Source: Straminergon stramineum
Taxonomy: Eukaryota > Streptophyta > Bryopsida > Hypnales > Calliergonaceae
Direction: 5' to 3'
DNA length: 64,000 nucleotides
Assembly (NCBI GenBank): GCA_963920665.1
Contig: OY987266.1
Location: 3,477,001-3,541,000 of the forward strand
Each line of letters opens with the position of its first letter. The first letter of the stretch is position 1. The position numbers and the translations under genes are program-made. The notes beneath the pieces were generated by a model, which saw only the letters and a list, made by a program, of their open reading frames with translations, was not told the origin of the DNA and made no database searches. This document shows positions 49,748 through 60,019 of this stretch, in pieces.

Positions 49748-51211
49748 ATGGAGAATGAGCCCCCACCATTGACGCCTGCCACAATCAAACGCCTTACACG
49801 ACAAGAGATGAAGCTCATCCGCGACAAGGGTCGGAAACGGTCCGGTAAAATTCACAAGAAGCGTGTGGCCATTTTGATCCATCCAAAGATTAAGGCATTT
49901 AAAGGTTGGAGAAATGAACCTGAGCCTTGGAGTTTCAAAACCGTTTGCAAATACGTGGATTGGTGCCACATCAGCAAATTATTTCCCTTGTGTCGGCACA
50001 AAGAGCATTTGAAGCAAAACAAAGTAAATCTTGCATACTCCAAGGATGAGGGCTTCATACTTAGATGTTGTGAGGTGTGGAAGCACTTGTATTTGGAGGA
50101 CTCAACTTACCGAAACAACAATTTCTGTTTCTTTCTTCTGAAAATGGTGTATGCTGAATATGTGTTGAAGAAGGAGGTGGATTGGTCAACATTGAAGGAG
50201 GTCCCTAATGCGATCATTCCAGAGACTACAAAAATTTTACCACCAGATGAACCTGTGGATATAAAGAAGATGTTATCCAAGGTGAAGCGTGGGAAGTCAT
50301 TTGTTCGCGATGAAAGCGTGGTTTGGTTAGAGACTTCTAGCTCTGATCTACACACCCATGAATACGATGGACATTCTTTCCACAGCGATGAGGAGGAGGT
50401 TGCCATACAAGAATCTAGGCCGGCTGTGGATGTGGGAGTCGACCAAAGTGGACAATTAGCTCAAGAGCCCATCATAGTACAAGATACGGATGAAGAAGGC
50501 ATGGATGATGGGGTGGCTAGGAGAGTGGACCCCGTTTTGCGAGAGGGTGACAGGAGTGGTGGAAGAAGCGATTCAGAAAATGAAGAGGCAATGTTGCTTG
50601 CCAAAATAGAAAGTGCAAAATTAGCATTGCGTGCAAAGAACGAGCAATTGAAAACTTTGAAGGAGCAAGAAATGAATCCCACTTTCGTAGAGGTGTTGAA
50701 GCAACGGTTGAAGGCCATAACGAACGTCATCGAAGAGAATGACAAGGGCTTCCATTCCTTCAAAAGAAGTCGCGATTTTCATTTGAAGGAAATGAAGAGT
50801 GTGAAGGTGCATAAAATGGACCATTATTTGATATGGGAATCAAAACTCGAAACCCTTGTCCGCAAACGTCAGCAGGCACAGAATGAAAGGCGAAGCCTAG
50901 AACTTCAAATAATGGAGAAGAAGAAAGAATATTACGAGGCCGCCGTCCAACACTTTCCAAAAGTAGAGCTTTTGGCTTCTTCCTCAACATATGGTAGTGT
51001 TGCTGGAGAAGTAGCATCACTTGAGAAGTTGGTGAAGTTCCATGAGCAAAGATTACCATTGATGGTATCGGAGTTGGAAGCTTTGAGGGCAGAAAGTCGT
51101 TTTTTTTCGGATTGGTATAAGTGGAATAGAGCTAGCATAGGGAAGTTTGATGCAGAATTACAACAAATGGGTCCGGAGCCCATTTTGAAGGACTACCTCA
51201 ACATAGAATAA
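49748..51211 (+). CDS. WCHI-family protein 2 (P2), intact
   Basis: This is the only intact member of the family in the window: 487 residues without an internal stop. Residues 51-150 carry the shared block: FKGWR, PW (60-61), C67, VDWCHI (70-75), FP-x2-RH (H84), K-N-N-L-Y, RC (106-107), VYAEYVLKKEVDW. Residues 20-42 are strongly basic (possible nuclear localisation or nucleic-acid contact, inference). The middle (about 190-280) is acidic and low in structure. From about 280 to 470 long heptad-like helices follow (MLLAKIESAKLALRAK, QAQNERRSLELQIMEKKK), suggesting a coiled coil and oligomerisation. The start at 49748 is the first ATG of the frame. It is preceded by array A6 and the conserved leader. 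Function unknown; a DNA-binding accessory protein of a transposon is one possibility. Confidence 0.7.
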   Translation: MENEPPPLTPATIKRLTRQEMKLIRDKGRKRSGKIHKKRVAILIHPKIKAFKGWRNEPEPWSFKTVCKYVDWCHISKLFPLCRHKEHLKQNKVNLAYSKDEGFILRCCEVWKHLYLEDSTYRNNNFCFFLLKMVYAEYVLKKEVDWSTLKEVPNAIIPETTKILPPDEPVDIKKMLSKVKRGKSFVRDESVVWLETSSSDLHTHEYDGHSFHSDEEEVAIQESRPAVDVGVDQSGQLAQEPIIVQDTDEEGMDDGVARRVDPVLREGDRSGGRSDSENEEAMLLAKIESAKLALRAKNEQLKTLKEQEMNPTFVEVLKQRLKAITNVIEENDKGFHSFKRSRDFHLKEMKSVKVHKMDHYLIWESKLETLVRKRQQAQNERRSLELQIMEKKKEYYEAAVQHFPKVELLASSSTYGSVAGEVASLEKLVKFHEQRLPLMVSELEALRAESRFFSDWYKWNRASIGKFDAELQQMGPEPILKDYLNIE

Positions 51212-52455
51212 AATACCTAGGAATACAATGAGGATAAATACTTTCACCACGATTATTTTGTATTTTGCCTATCATGGTGTTATAAAGAGATGCAATGTTT
51301 TGCGATAAAGCAATGTATATGGTGTCTTGAAGCAATGTGTGTACTAGAATAGTTAAATTGGTGTGGGCACACTAGTGGTGTGCATGGAAGGGAGAAAATG
51401 CCACACCATTTTTGGATCTTACAACTTTTCTATATGGATGAATATGTCTTTCTCATGTTTTGGGAGAAGGTGATGGTATGATGAATGGAATGGGATTCTC
51501 GCACATAATTACAATCGAATAGGAACATGGGATTGATGGGAAGTTCTTGATTCTTGATTGTAAAAGTTGACATAGTATTTTGTGAGAATGTCGTTGTGAA
51601 ATCTATAGTACAACTTGTATTAATGATTTTCATATGAATAGTGGAGAACGAAAAACCAATTATGCCCCAAATACCATATTAATCGAGGAAATTTATTGGG
51701 CTTATTTGTCTTAGGTGATTTGCTGCATTGTTCCTCCTTGTATATAGGATTTTTTAGAATTCTAGCTTTAGTGTAATTTGAAGAAAATTACAATGGATAT
51801 TGAGGAATTAGGTAGGTTTTATATGTAAGTTTTCCTACTCATGTTTTTTATGAATCAGAATTTTGACCTCCAAGGACAGGGTGAACCATTTGAAGGTATG
51901 GTAATGTGAAGTCAACAAGTCAACATCCACGAAAAGGGGCATGTTGTATTTGAACCCCTTTTATTCCTTCTTTGGCCAAGTATCTTGAAAGCTTAGAGGA
52001 AAAGCTTCCTATAATTAGAACCTCACGATTTTAAAGAATATGAAAGGAAATATCCAATTGGACAATGATGCTCCACTCTAGTGAGTAGTGACCTAGTTTT
52101 CTTCTCAATGCAAGTGAAATTAATTTGAAAAGTTAAACTTTAAGAGCTTTGTTGATTTGATTCATACAAACTATTTTTGGAAGAACTCGAAAAGATCATT
52201 CTCGACATGATTTCAGAAATTGGTGCTTTGGTAGAGAGGAAAAAAAGGTAGTATTAAATAAAAATCAATGCCATATGGAATTGCCGTACATAGGTATGCT
52301 AGGAAGTTGTAGAAGTGGAATGAAAGAAGCAAACCCTAAACCACTCCATTGTACTTGCCAAAACAACTAGAAACATAGTGTAACTAAAGCCTAACCCTTA
52401 CTTGTCATCTATTATGATGGGAGGTAAGGCTAAATTGCATGATTCCTATGAATGT
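51212..52455. other. Intergenic between convergent P2 and P3
   Basis: 3' flanks of P2 (plus) and P3 (minus). No further gene or array is recognised. Confidence 0.5.
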
Positions 52456-54947
52456 CTAGTCAATTACATTTGGGTTGTTTTGAGAGCCACTTCCTTCACC
52501 TTCTTCGTAGGTCGATGCTTCCCCAACCCCTAGCTTTCGCTTTGCACGGGTTCGTGAAGCTGGTCCGTCTGCCTTCAAAATTGATTGCAACACGTTGGAG
52601 TCCTGTAGAGCTTGGAGGGTCCTTGTTGTTTGCGGAGAATGTGCTTCCAACAAGTAGTCAAGTGCTTGACTTTGGTAATACGGTCCATACGTAGAGTCTA
52701 GGTAAGCCATACTAGTCAAGTCTTCTAGGGAGGCACTATCATCTTGATTAGCCACCCTTTGTCCTTCTAAATTCCAACGGTGTCGTTGCGGATGAGGACC
52801 CTACTTGAAGGTTGAGGAGGTCTTGTCCCAATATCCACCAAGGCATTGGAAGAAGAATGCCCTCCTCCCTTCGTTTTGCGGCCCCTTTCCCATGAGCCTT
52901 GGTGCAACTCTAGCAATTTCGTCTGGGTCTGTTTCCCAATTCAATTGCGAGCTAGTAGGTCCTTTTTCTTGATCATGTTGTCCCTCTCGCCAACTCCAAA
53001 CCAAATCTCGGCTCCACAAGTTGTGTCAGCCGTAGTATCACGTATGTGTTCCCAAGAAGGAGGCATGTAGGTCGTCAAGTTGAACATGGTATACAGGCGA
53101 TCGTGGAATGGTGCTGAACAAATCACACAACGTCGTCTAATCAAGCATTGCGTAATGAGACATTTGGGGTGGTATACATGTGCATAAGATCCTAGTGCCC
53201 AACCCCCTTTGAGGCCAAATTGTTCAAGACATATGGGGCATTTGGTATGGTCCAAAACAAAAGGTGTAGGCTTGGGCCACAGTAGCATTCGTTTCTTCTC
53301 TTCTATGTGGCTAGACATTTGGTTTTCATGGTCCCAACCATTTTTGCTCCAATCTATGACCTCCTTTTGTGGCAATTCCACCATGCACATGTTATTGGGA
53401 AACATGTCCTCCAACAATGCCCATGACGTCAGTCCATTCTCACGTTTAGGAGCATTTGCAACAAAGTTTCTAGAAACTTTCTCTAGCTCCTTTGCAACTT
53501 GTTGGGATCTATCCATGGAGAGAATGTAGGCGACCTTCCAATGGTAGTATGTGGTAGTCAACTCAACCAACTTTCTTCGAAGCATCTTATTTTCTTCTTG
53601 AAGTCCATGGTCTTTTTCCAATTGAATAATTGATGGAACCACAGGAAACGAAAGAGAGTCTTGGGTCCCATTGAGGTCAATTGTGTCATTGGTAGTATAT
53701 CTTGTGACAATAGTAGGAAGTGTATTTGGAATGATGGGGGAGCGTCTAGTGCGCTTGGCAAGAGGAGAACGCTGAAGGATATGGTTGGTATGGTCCCCCA
53801 CAACCTTGTCCACATTTTGGAGGTTCTGCTCAACAAAGGCGTCATCCATATCCGACAAAGTGAAAGTGTCATGGTCTTTCTCACGGAGGCGTTGCAGTTC
53901 TATAGTTTGTTGAGAGATGAGTGTACTTTTTTGTTCACACTCACATCGCAATTTCCTCATTTCATTCTCTAGTGAAGAAATTTCAACATCTTTGGTCTTG
54001 AGGAGGTCCAGAGCTTTTGCCAAAGTCATAATGTCATGGCTTGAGCCCATTGTTGATGGAGAAATGGGAACACGGTTAGTTTCTTCCATAGCCATGTCCT
54101 CATCGGGCCCAAAGTCGAAGACGTCATTTGTGCGCTGTGTTGGTAGTGATGGGTTAGGAACTATAGTTGGAATTGATGCGGGTCCCACTCGTGTTGTTGA
54201 ACGCCATACTCTAGATGGTTGCCTTGGTCGTTGTCTCGTGGATGTCGCGGGTCCTTCTACAACTTCATTTTGAACCTCATTGGGGCAAACAAATTGCTCC
54301 ACGATTCGTATGACCCTATGGACGCGCGTACCATCAGAGTCATCATCTTCTTCAGACTCCTCAATGTCAACCTCAGTGGTAGGGGTTTGCGTTTTGTATG
54401 CACTTTGAATAGGACCAAGTCTCCCTTCAGGAAAGGCTAGAACTCATTTTAGGATGAAACCACTCTCTAGACGAGTGACATACGTACTTACCTTGATTGT
54501 GCTCCAATCAACCTCTTTGTTTAGAGCGACCTCAATATATGCTCCTCTAGCAAGGAAGAGGGGGACCTCGTTCCTATCTACAAAGGCGGTTTTGTAGAGG
54601 ACTTGCCACAATTCAATGCATCTTTGAAGGAATGCTGGATTCTCACAATACTTCAAGTTGGCCTTATTGGTGTGCCGATTATAATGATGACGCCATAAAG
54701 GAAAGAACTTGCCGATGTGGCACCACTCGATGTAGTCTTCGCAGGTTTGTATTGTCCAAGGCTCTGGTTCTTCATTCCAACCCTTAAAAGCAAGGTGGGC
54801 TTCACTATTGAGCACGTGCAATCGCTTCCGATGAATGGTGCCCCTACGCTTGCGATGTTTGTCTTCGGCAGCCTTCCGTAATGCCCTGGCGGTCTGTGCA
54901 GTAGCGGAGATAGGCAATGCCCTGGCATTGTTAACTCCACTGGCCAT
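52456..54947 (-). pseudogene. WCHI-family protein 3 (P3) with RING-like finger, broken
   Basis: Start at 54947. Residues 54-152 are the WCHI block (FKGW, PW, C69, IEWCHI, FP-x2-RH, N-x-ANLKYC, RC, VDW). A TGA at codon 168 (54446-54444) interrupts, and the same frame then continues: acidic EESEEDDDSD, a coiled-coil-like stretch (SLENEMRKLRCECEQKS), and a RING-H2-like finger at 53240-53118. The finger has CPIC, then AHVYHPKC, then CVIC; the usual third ligand (CGH) is Tyr-Ala-His. After ERDNMIKKK the frame is lost at an A-run (about 52965-52975). One restored base would continue into GPTSSQLNWETDPDE and on to 52456, past a TAG at 52803-52801. A 55-base GT-AG intron over the TGA would shift the frame, so I prefer nonsense mutation. 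RING domains usually act in ubiquitin transfer; here activity is doubtful. Confidence 0.55.
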
Positions 54948-55094
54948 CAATGATTGTCGCGTCGAAGGCTCAAAAAACTCGTTTGGGAGTTTAGGTGGTC
55001 CACAACTAGTAAGGTAAGAAGGGTGGATGAATGTAATAAATAGTAAATAGTCAAGGTTCACACATGTAGCCACTAAAGGATACAAGACAAGAAG

Positions 55095-55140
55095 CCTCAA
55101 TGAAAGGTGCCCAAAAGGTCTTGGGCGAGTGGATAAATAG
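55095..55140 (-). promoter_or_regulatory. Core promoter of P3
   Basis: Minus-strand CTATTTAT at 55140-55133, then CCTTTCATTGAGGCTTC at about 55107-55091, matching the start of the leader motif of P1 and P4. It lies about 150 bp before the ATG at 54947. Confidence 0.45.
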
Positions 55141-55670
55141 GTGGGGCGAGCGCGGGTGAGAGTTGGTCATGGGGCGCGTGCGGGTGGGTGACCACCAGTT
55201 GAACCCGCGATCTCCAGGGGGCGCGCACGGATCTTGGGGAGCGACTACGGGTCTGGTAGGGCGCATTCGGGTCCGAGGAGGTGACTGCGGGTCTAGGGGC
55301 GCGTGCGGGTCCTGGACGGGGCGATTGCGGGTCTAAGGGCACGTGCGGGTCTTTTGGGGGGTGACTGCAGTTACCGGGGCGCGTGCAGGTCCTCTGGGGG
55401 GCGACTGTAGGTCTTTGGGGGTGCGTGTGAGTGCCTTGGGAGGTGATTGCGGGTCGTTGGGGGTGCATGCGGGTCCCTTGGGAGGCGACTGCGGGTCTTT
55501 GGAGGCAACTGCGGGTAATTGTGGGGCGTTACTTTTCTTTGGGTTCTCACTTCGTATCTTTGCTTCAAAGCTTGCACATACTCGAGACCCGCAGTTGCCC
55601 ACCAACTTGAACCCGAAGTCTCCCTACCCGTGGTTGCCCACACCCAATGTCGCCCACACCCGCATGCGCC
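55126..55670. repeat. GC-rich motif array A7, with inverted right end
   Basis: From about 55141 to 55525 the units read gcgactgcgggt and gggcgcgtgcgggt (P3 sense ACCCGC-GTCGC and ACCCGCACGCGCC). The two box types alternate regularly (about 55240-55500). From about 55587 to 55670 the orientation flips to acccgcagttgccc/acccgcatgcgcccc. So the array is bidirectional around a roughly 60-bp AT-richer centre. Confidence 0.75.
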
Positions 55671-56190
55671 CCTTTAGGATGCTACGTGGAAGACACATGT
55701 CTGCCACATGGCATCCAGGTGGCCTCATGGGCAGGGTGAAATTTTTTTTAAAAGTCAAAGGTAAGTTTGACTCTATTAGACGGACAAGAGGGTCTAATTG
55801 ACCTGTTGGACGTCGTGTTCGTCGAGTTGTCGAATTGTCCGCCGGAACAACCTTAGACACCTTGCATGCGACATCTAACATCATAATTTGACATTGTCGT
55901 GATGTAAATATATGCACTATATAAAATGTGTATTTATTTTGTATTTTAAATAGATTCTATGATTTGGAAGATAAAATTATTGGTGACAATTACAGTGGCT
56001 TTAAGGTGATGCTTTTTGCTTATGGAGTTGTTTAAAAGACGAAAGCTCTCTAAAAGTTTCACCAATTTGGAGAATTCTTTTAAGTTTTATAGAATCTATA
56101 AGTGAGTTTGAAATTCGATTCTAGAATGTCGAATTGGAGGGGTTTTATGGAGTTGCAAGACCCAAAGTCTCAACTAGAAGCTGAGCTAGA
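55671..56190. other. Intergenic flank right of array A7
   Basis: If the inverted end of A7 were a promoter for a rightward gene, that gene would start here. I see no leader motif and no ATG-initiated long frame. Confidence 0.35.
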
Positions 56191-56194
56191 TCTT

Positions 56195-56576
56195 TCCTTG
56201 TTACAATTCTCAATTTCAACCATCTCAACTGGCGGTTTCTTCACCATTGCAAACTCATTTGCAAGATGAAGTTGAATTTTCTCATCCATTGAAAAAACCT
56301 CGCCTAGAGCAGAGTTGGCATATAAATCTTCAAAAAGATGCTTATGCTTTAGTGATTCTACTTCAAGTTGGATGTGTTGAACTAAGCACCCAAGATGTGA
56401 CATTTGAAGCAATTTATGAGGGCCTGAACGTCAACCAATTCTATTGTATGGTTAGGCTAGTTAAGAAAAGCCCTAGCCACCAACATTGTTTGAAAAGGCC
56501 AATGAATCCTTTAACAAAGGCCAAACGTGCAGATGATGTCGTAAACATAGTTAGGCACATCTTCAAGTTTTTGTAG
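56195..56576 (+). pseudogene. Unrecognised reading-frame fragment
   Basis: An open frame follows a TAG at about 56188 and runs to a TAG at 56574-56576. It has no early ATG. Its composition is protein-like: HPLKKPRLEQSW, LQKDAYALVILLQVG, KAKRADDVVNIVRHIFKFL. It may be a last exon or a broken gene. I recognise no domain. Confidence 0.3.
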
Positions 56577-57049
56577 ATGGAGTAGCACTCTTCTTTTACT
56601 TCAGTTTTTACCTCCATTTAGTTTTGGTGAAGGGTTTTAGCTAATTGAAGTTTTTTTATATTTCCTTTGTGTATTAAGAATTAAAAGTTAGAGAGATAGA
56701 AGTAGTTTACCTCTTAGTTTTGACCTTTGGGGTTCTTTGGCCTTGAAAGATGAATAGGAATTTATCTTTTGGTATTTCCTTTTGGCCAATGGATTTTTAG
56801 AGGCCCATATGATGTGTGCATAGGCTAATTTCATCTACTTTAGGGAAAAAAGGTAGGTGGGCATCTTCTCTCTTTTTCTAGTGTGTGTGAGTTTAGTAGG
56901 TGGGTGGGGTTTTAGAGACCAAGAATTTGAGTAGCCATATTTTATGATGTATAAAAAAATTTGGAATGAAAATTTGGGGTTATGATCCTTTTCTCATTGT
57001 CATTTCAAAAAGAAGTTTCTTCTATGATTTGAAGTTAGAAGCAAAAAGT

Positions 57050-57450
57050 CATAAGTTTGTGAATGGAGGAGGGTTTGTTGCCTCCCGACAAAGAGGAGTG
57101 GAGATTTGAGCAACCATCAAAGTTTATATTTTTTGTTTATTTCTTCAAAATTTTGGTGTAGTAGAGAAGTTTCTTTTATCTTTCCAAAGATTTATCAGTT
57201 GAAAAAATTGGAGTTTTGTGGAGAAAGATAAGGGTGTTTGAGTAATAAAGGGTCTGTTGCCCTTATTGTGTGAAACCCAAGACTTTGTAAGGCTATAGAT
57301 TTTGTTTCAAGAATCATTTGCAAGTAAAAAACTTAGTGAAGTGAAGAAAATTTGTTAGCTTTTTGAAAAGCTATCATTCTCTTAGTTTTAAAAAAAAATT
57401 GCAAAAGTTACTAGTAATGAAGCAAAGGAAGGTCTGTTGTCTTTTCATTT
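57050..57450. repeat. Diverged ~180-bp tandem units
   Basis: The anchor ggtttgttgcc/ggtctgttgcc/ggtctgttgtc recurs at 57072, 57251 and 57431 (about 180 bp apart), preceded each time by an 'aa.gga.g' context. A weaker anchor is at 58340. The surrounding similarity is low. Confidence 0.3.
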
Positions 57451-59770
57451 TGAGCAGAATATAATTAGATGGGGTTTAGATTTGTGTTTTATTTAAAGAC
57501 TTAAAGACTTGAAGATATGAAGATTGAAGACTCGTGTGTGGTGGCTTGTGACTTAATATTCCTAGCCGATTTGGAAGGCTTGTTGTTTTTATTTTTGCAT
57601 TATAAACATTGTTGCGGGTTCTTGGGTATCCAATAATAACCCTATTTTGTGTTTGTGGCAATGAAGTGGGATTGATCATCCACAAGGTCATTATTTTTGT
57701 TATTCCCATTGATAAGGCACGATTGTTGGTTACTGTATGTTTGAAGTTTAGGAGCCAATCTTTTAGATGGTTTAGCTCATGGATTGGCTGTCCCGCTTTA
57801 TTTGTCTGAAGCTTGTGATTTTTTATCACCTACCCTAATTTTTAAACCCATTTAGAACCATTCCAAGATAGGCCAACAAAAAATAGTTTGAAGATTTGAA
57901 GATTTGACTCAACTTCCTAGCAAACTATTCCTAATTACAACCAGATACTTTACATATTCCTAAAGCGTTATCCTCTCTACATGACAACTTTGGTTGTTAT
58001 GGGTGAAGGTGAGGCTTACTACCTCAAGGAACAACTAAATTTTGTGACATTTCTCACCCTATTCGAAGAATTGAGTACCATGAGAAGTTTTTTTTGAAGA
58101 CTCTTAATAGGCTACAATTTACCATCTGGATTCAGCTAAAGTGACTTTGTTATATAGCTTTTTTGACACATTTATCTTTTTTTCAAGAAAGCTCAATAAA
58201 GCTTTGGATATTATTGGGTCACTTGCTTGCATTTTTTCTTTATTTGATATTCTCGTTTGATACTTGTTTATGATTGTGTCATATATACAATCCCTCATGA
58301 AAAAATTACTAGTACTTTGAATGGTTTGAAAAAAATGGTATGGTTTGTTGTCTGAAAAGATGTAGAATGGAAATTCTTAGATAAGTGTCTGCTCTAGGAT
58401 GTTTCAGAAGAAGGTTTTTTTTGTTTTTTTGTTTTTTTTAGATTAGAATTCCAAGATTTAATCCTAGGCTTTCCATTCTATTGTTGTAGGGTAAAATTGA
58501 GTATCATTATACACACTACCTTGATATACATCTTATGTTCAAAACATCAAGCTTATAAGGGTAGTTAATCCATTTTATTTAAAGCCAACTCTATGTGGCT
58601 TAGCACCAAGTAGGACCAAACAATCCAATAATGTTCACAAGGATTAATAACATATGAATATACACGTACACTTCTATTAGTTAAGGCCTCAAGATCTCGT
58701 ATCAAGGCATAATTAATGTTAATAATACAATAATTTGACGGTAATTTGGAGCTTGTGCCTTAATGAAGCTAAGTAAATTTAAAATTTTGGAAGCAGCCAT
58801 ACTATTGGTTGGCTCTGCCAAAACTATCGTGCTCCAACTGGGGCCTTTGCTGAAACGTCAAATATCTACAGTGTATAGTCTTTTGCTTACGATTTAAGCC
58901 AAGTATTAGGTTGTAAATGAGCAAGATTGAATGTGTATTTTGAAGTGTATGCTTGTGCTCGTAAACTTACTACAATGGTGCTTGGATCCCAGAACAGCAA
59001 CCAACTGGTTTTGTTTCATTCCATAGCTATTAACTTGCCCAATTTTTATAAACCTTAGATTTTCAATTGCTCATGTATATTTTGTTGCAAAAATAAGACT
59101 TCAAATCTTGCTCTCTAGATTGTTGAAGGCAATGTTTGATTTTGCAAATCTCCAACCTCTATGACTCTTTTTTCAATTTCCAATGAAATCTTGTTGTCTC
59201 CAAGCTTTCAATCCTCATTATTGCAATCAATATCTAACCAAATCGCACCTTGTCCTCATACAAGTATAAATTTAGTATTTTCAGCAAGCATCCCCACTTT
59301 AAAAAATCACAAACTATCCTTCCCACAAATTGATGGCTACAAGAAACCACGGACTTCAAAGAGTATAATAAACAACTTCATACAGCTACCATGAAACTTA
59401 AAGAACACTAAGTGAATAGGTGGCCATGCTTGTAGAATCCTTAGTTAAGTACATGGCGAAGGTGACAATGGCGCAAATGAAGTATACTAGCTATGAACTT
59501 AGAAAAGATAGGTAAGACAAAGGATATATGCTTTGGACTTGTGGCGAGCAGGACACCTATTTTACTTTGGTTGGAGATAGGATTGGCGATATCCTAAACC
59601 CAACAAAGGAACGAAGACATGGTCCCCAATCCAAGCTTGGCCACAAGGTTCTCAATCGTAAGGGAACATTGGCTACAATGACACTGTTTTTCACGTTTAT
59701 TTCTTTTTGTGAAAATGAAGCACACTATTCTAAGTCAAATTTTTGCTATATTTAGCCAATAAAAAAAACA
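57451..59770. other. Intergenic, no gene supported
   Basis: Only short AT-rich frames. A thymine-rich stretch lies at 58415-58440. Nothing else is recognised. Confidence 0.4.
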
Positions 59771-60019
59771 CTACATAGAGTGCATGCAATTGAAATTGCT
59801 TGCATTGCCAACAACCAACAAAAGCGAGGTGAGACATATCATTTTATCAATGGTTTATAGTAAATCAAACTCTTTGAAGAACTTTTTGCCAACCTTATAA
59901 ATTTTATTTTTTCAAGATTAATGCAAAAGTATCTTTATGGTTCCAATGGTTCCTAATATGGAGAGGCTTTGTCCTTGTAGCACTTGGAGCTATGGCTTGC
60001 TTTTTGAGTAAGATCCATT
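59771..60019 (+). pseudogene. Captured fragment of the DCD gene
   Basis: This segment is about 85-90% identical by eye to the reverse of 23909-24154. It contains the last 18 codons of DCD exon 1 (ECMQLKLLALPTTNKSE-like), the gtgaga donor and about 180 bases of intron 1. It includes intron sequence, so it arose from DNA, not from processed mRNA. It has no adjoining DCD exons. Confidence 0.85.

Noticed and set aside
54437..54491. A 55-base GT-AG intron removing the TGA in P3
   Set aside because: The donor gtaagt is perfect, but removal would shift the frame, while the existing frame continues correctly across the TGA.
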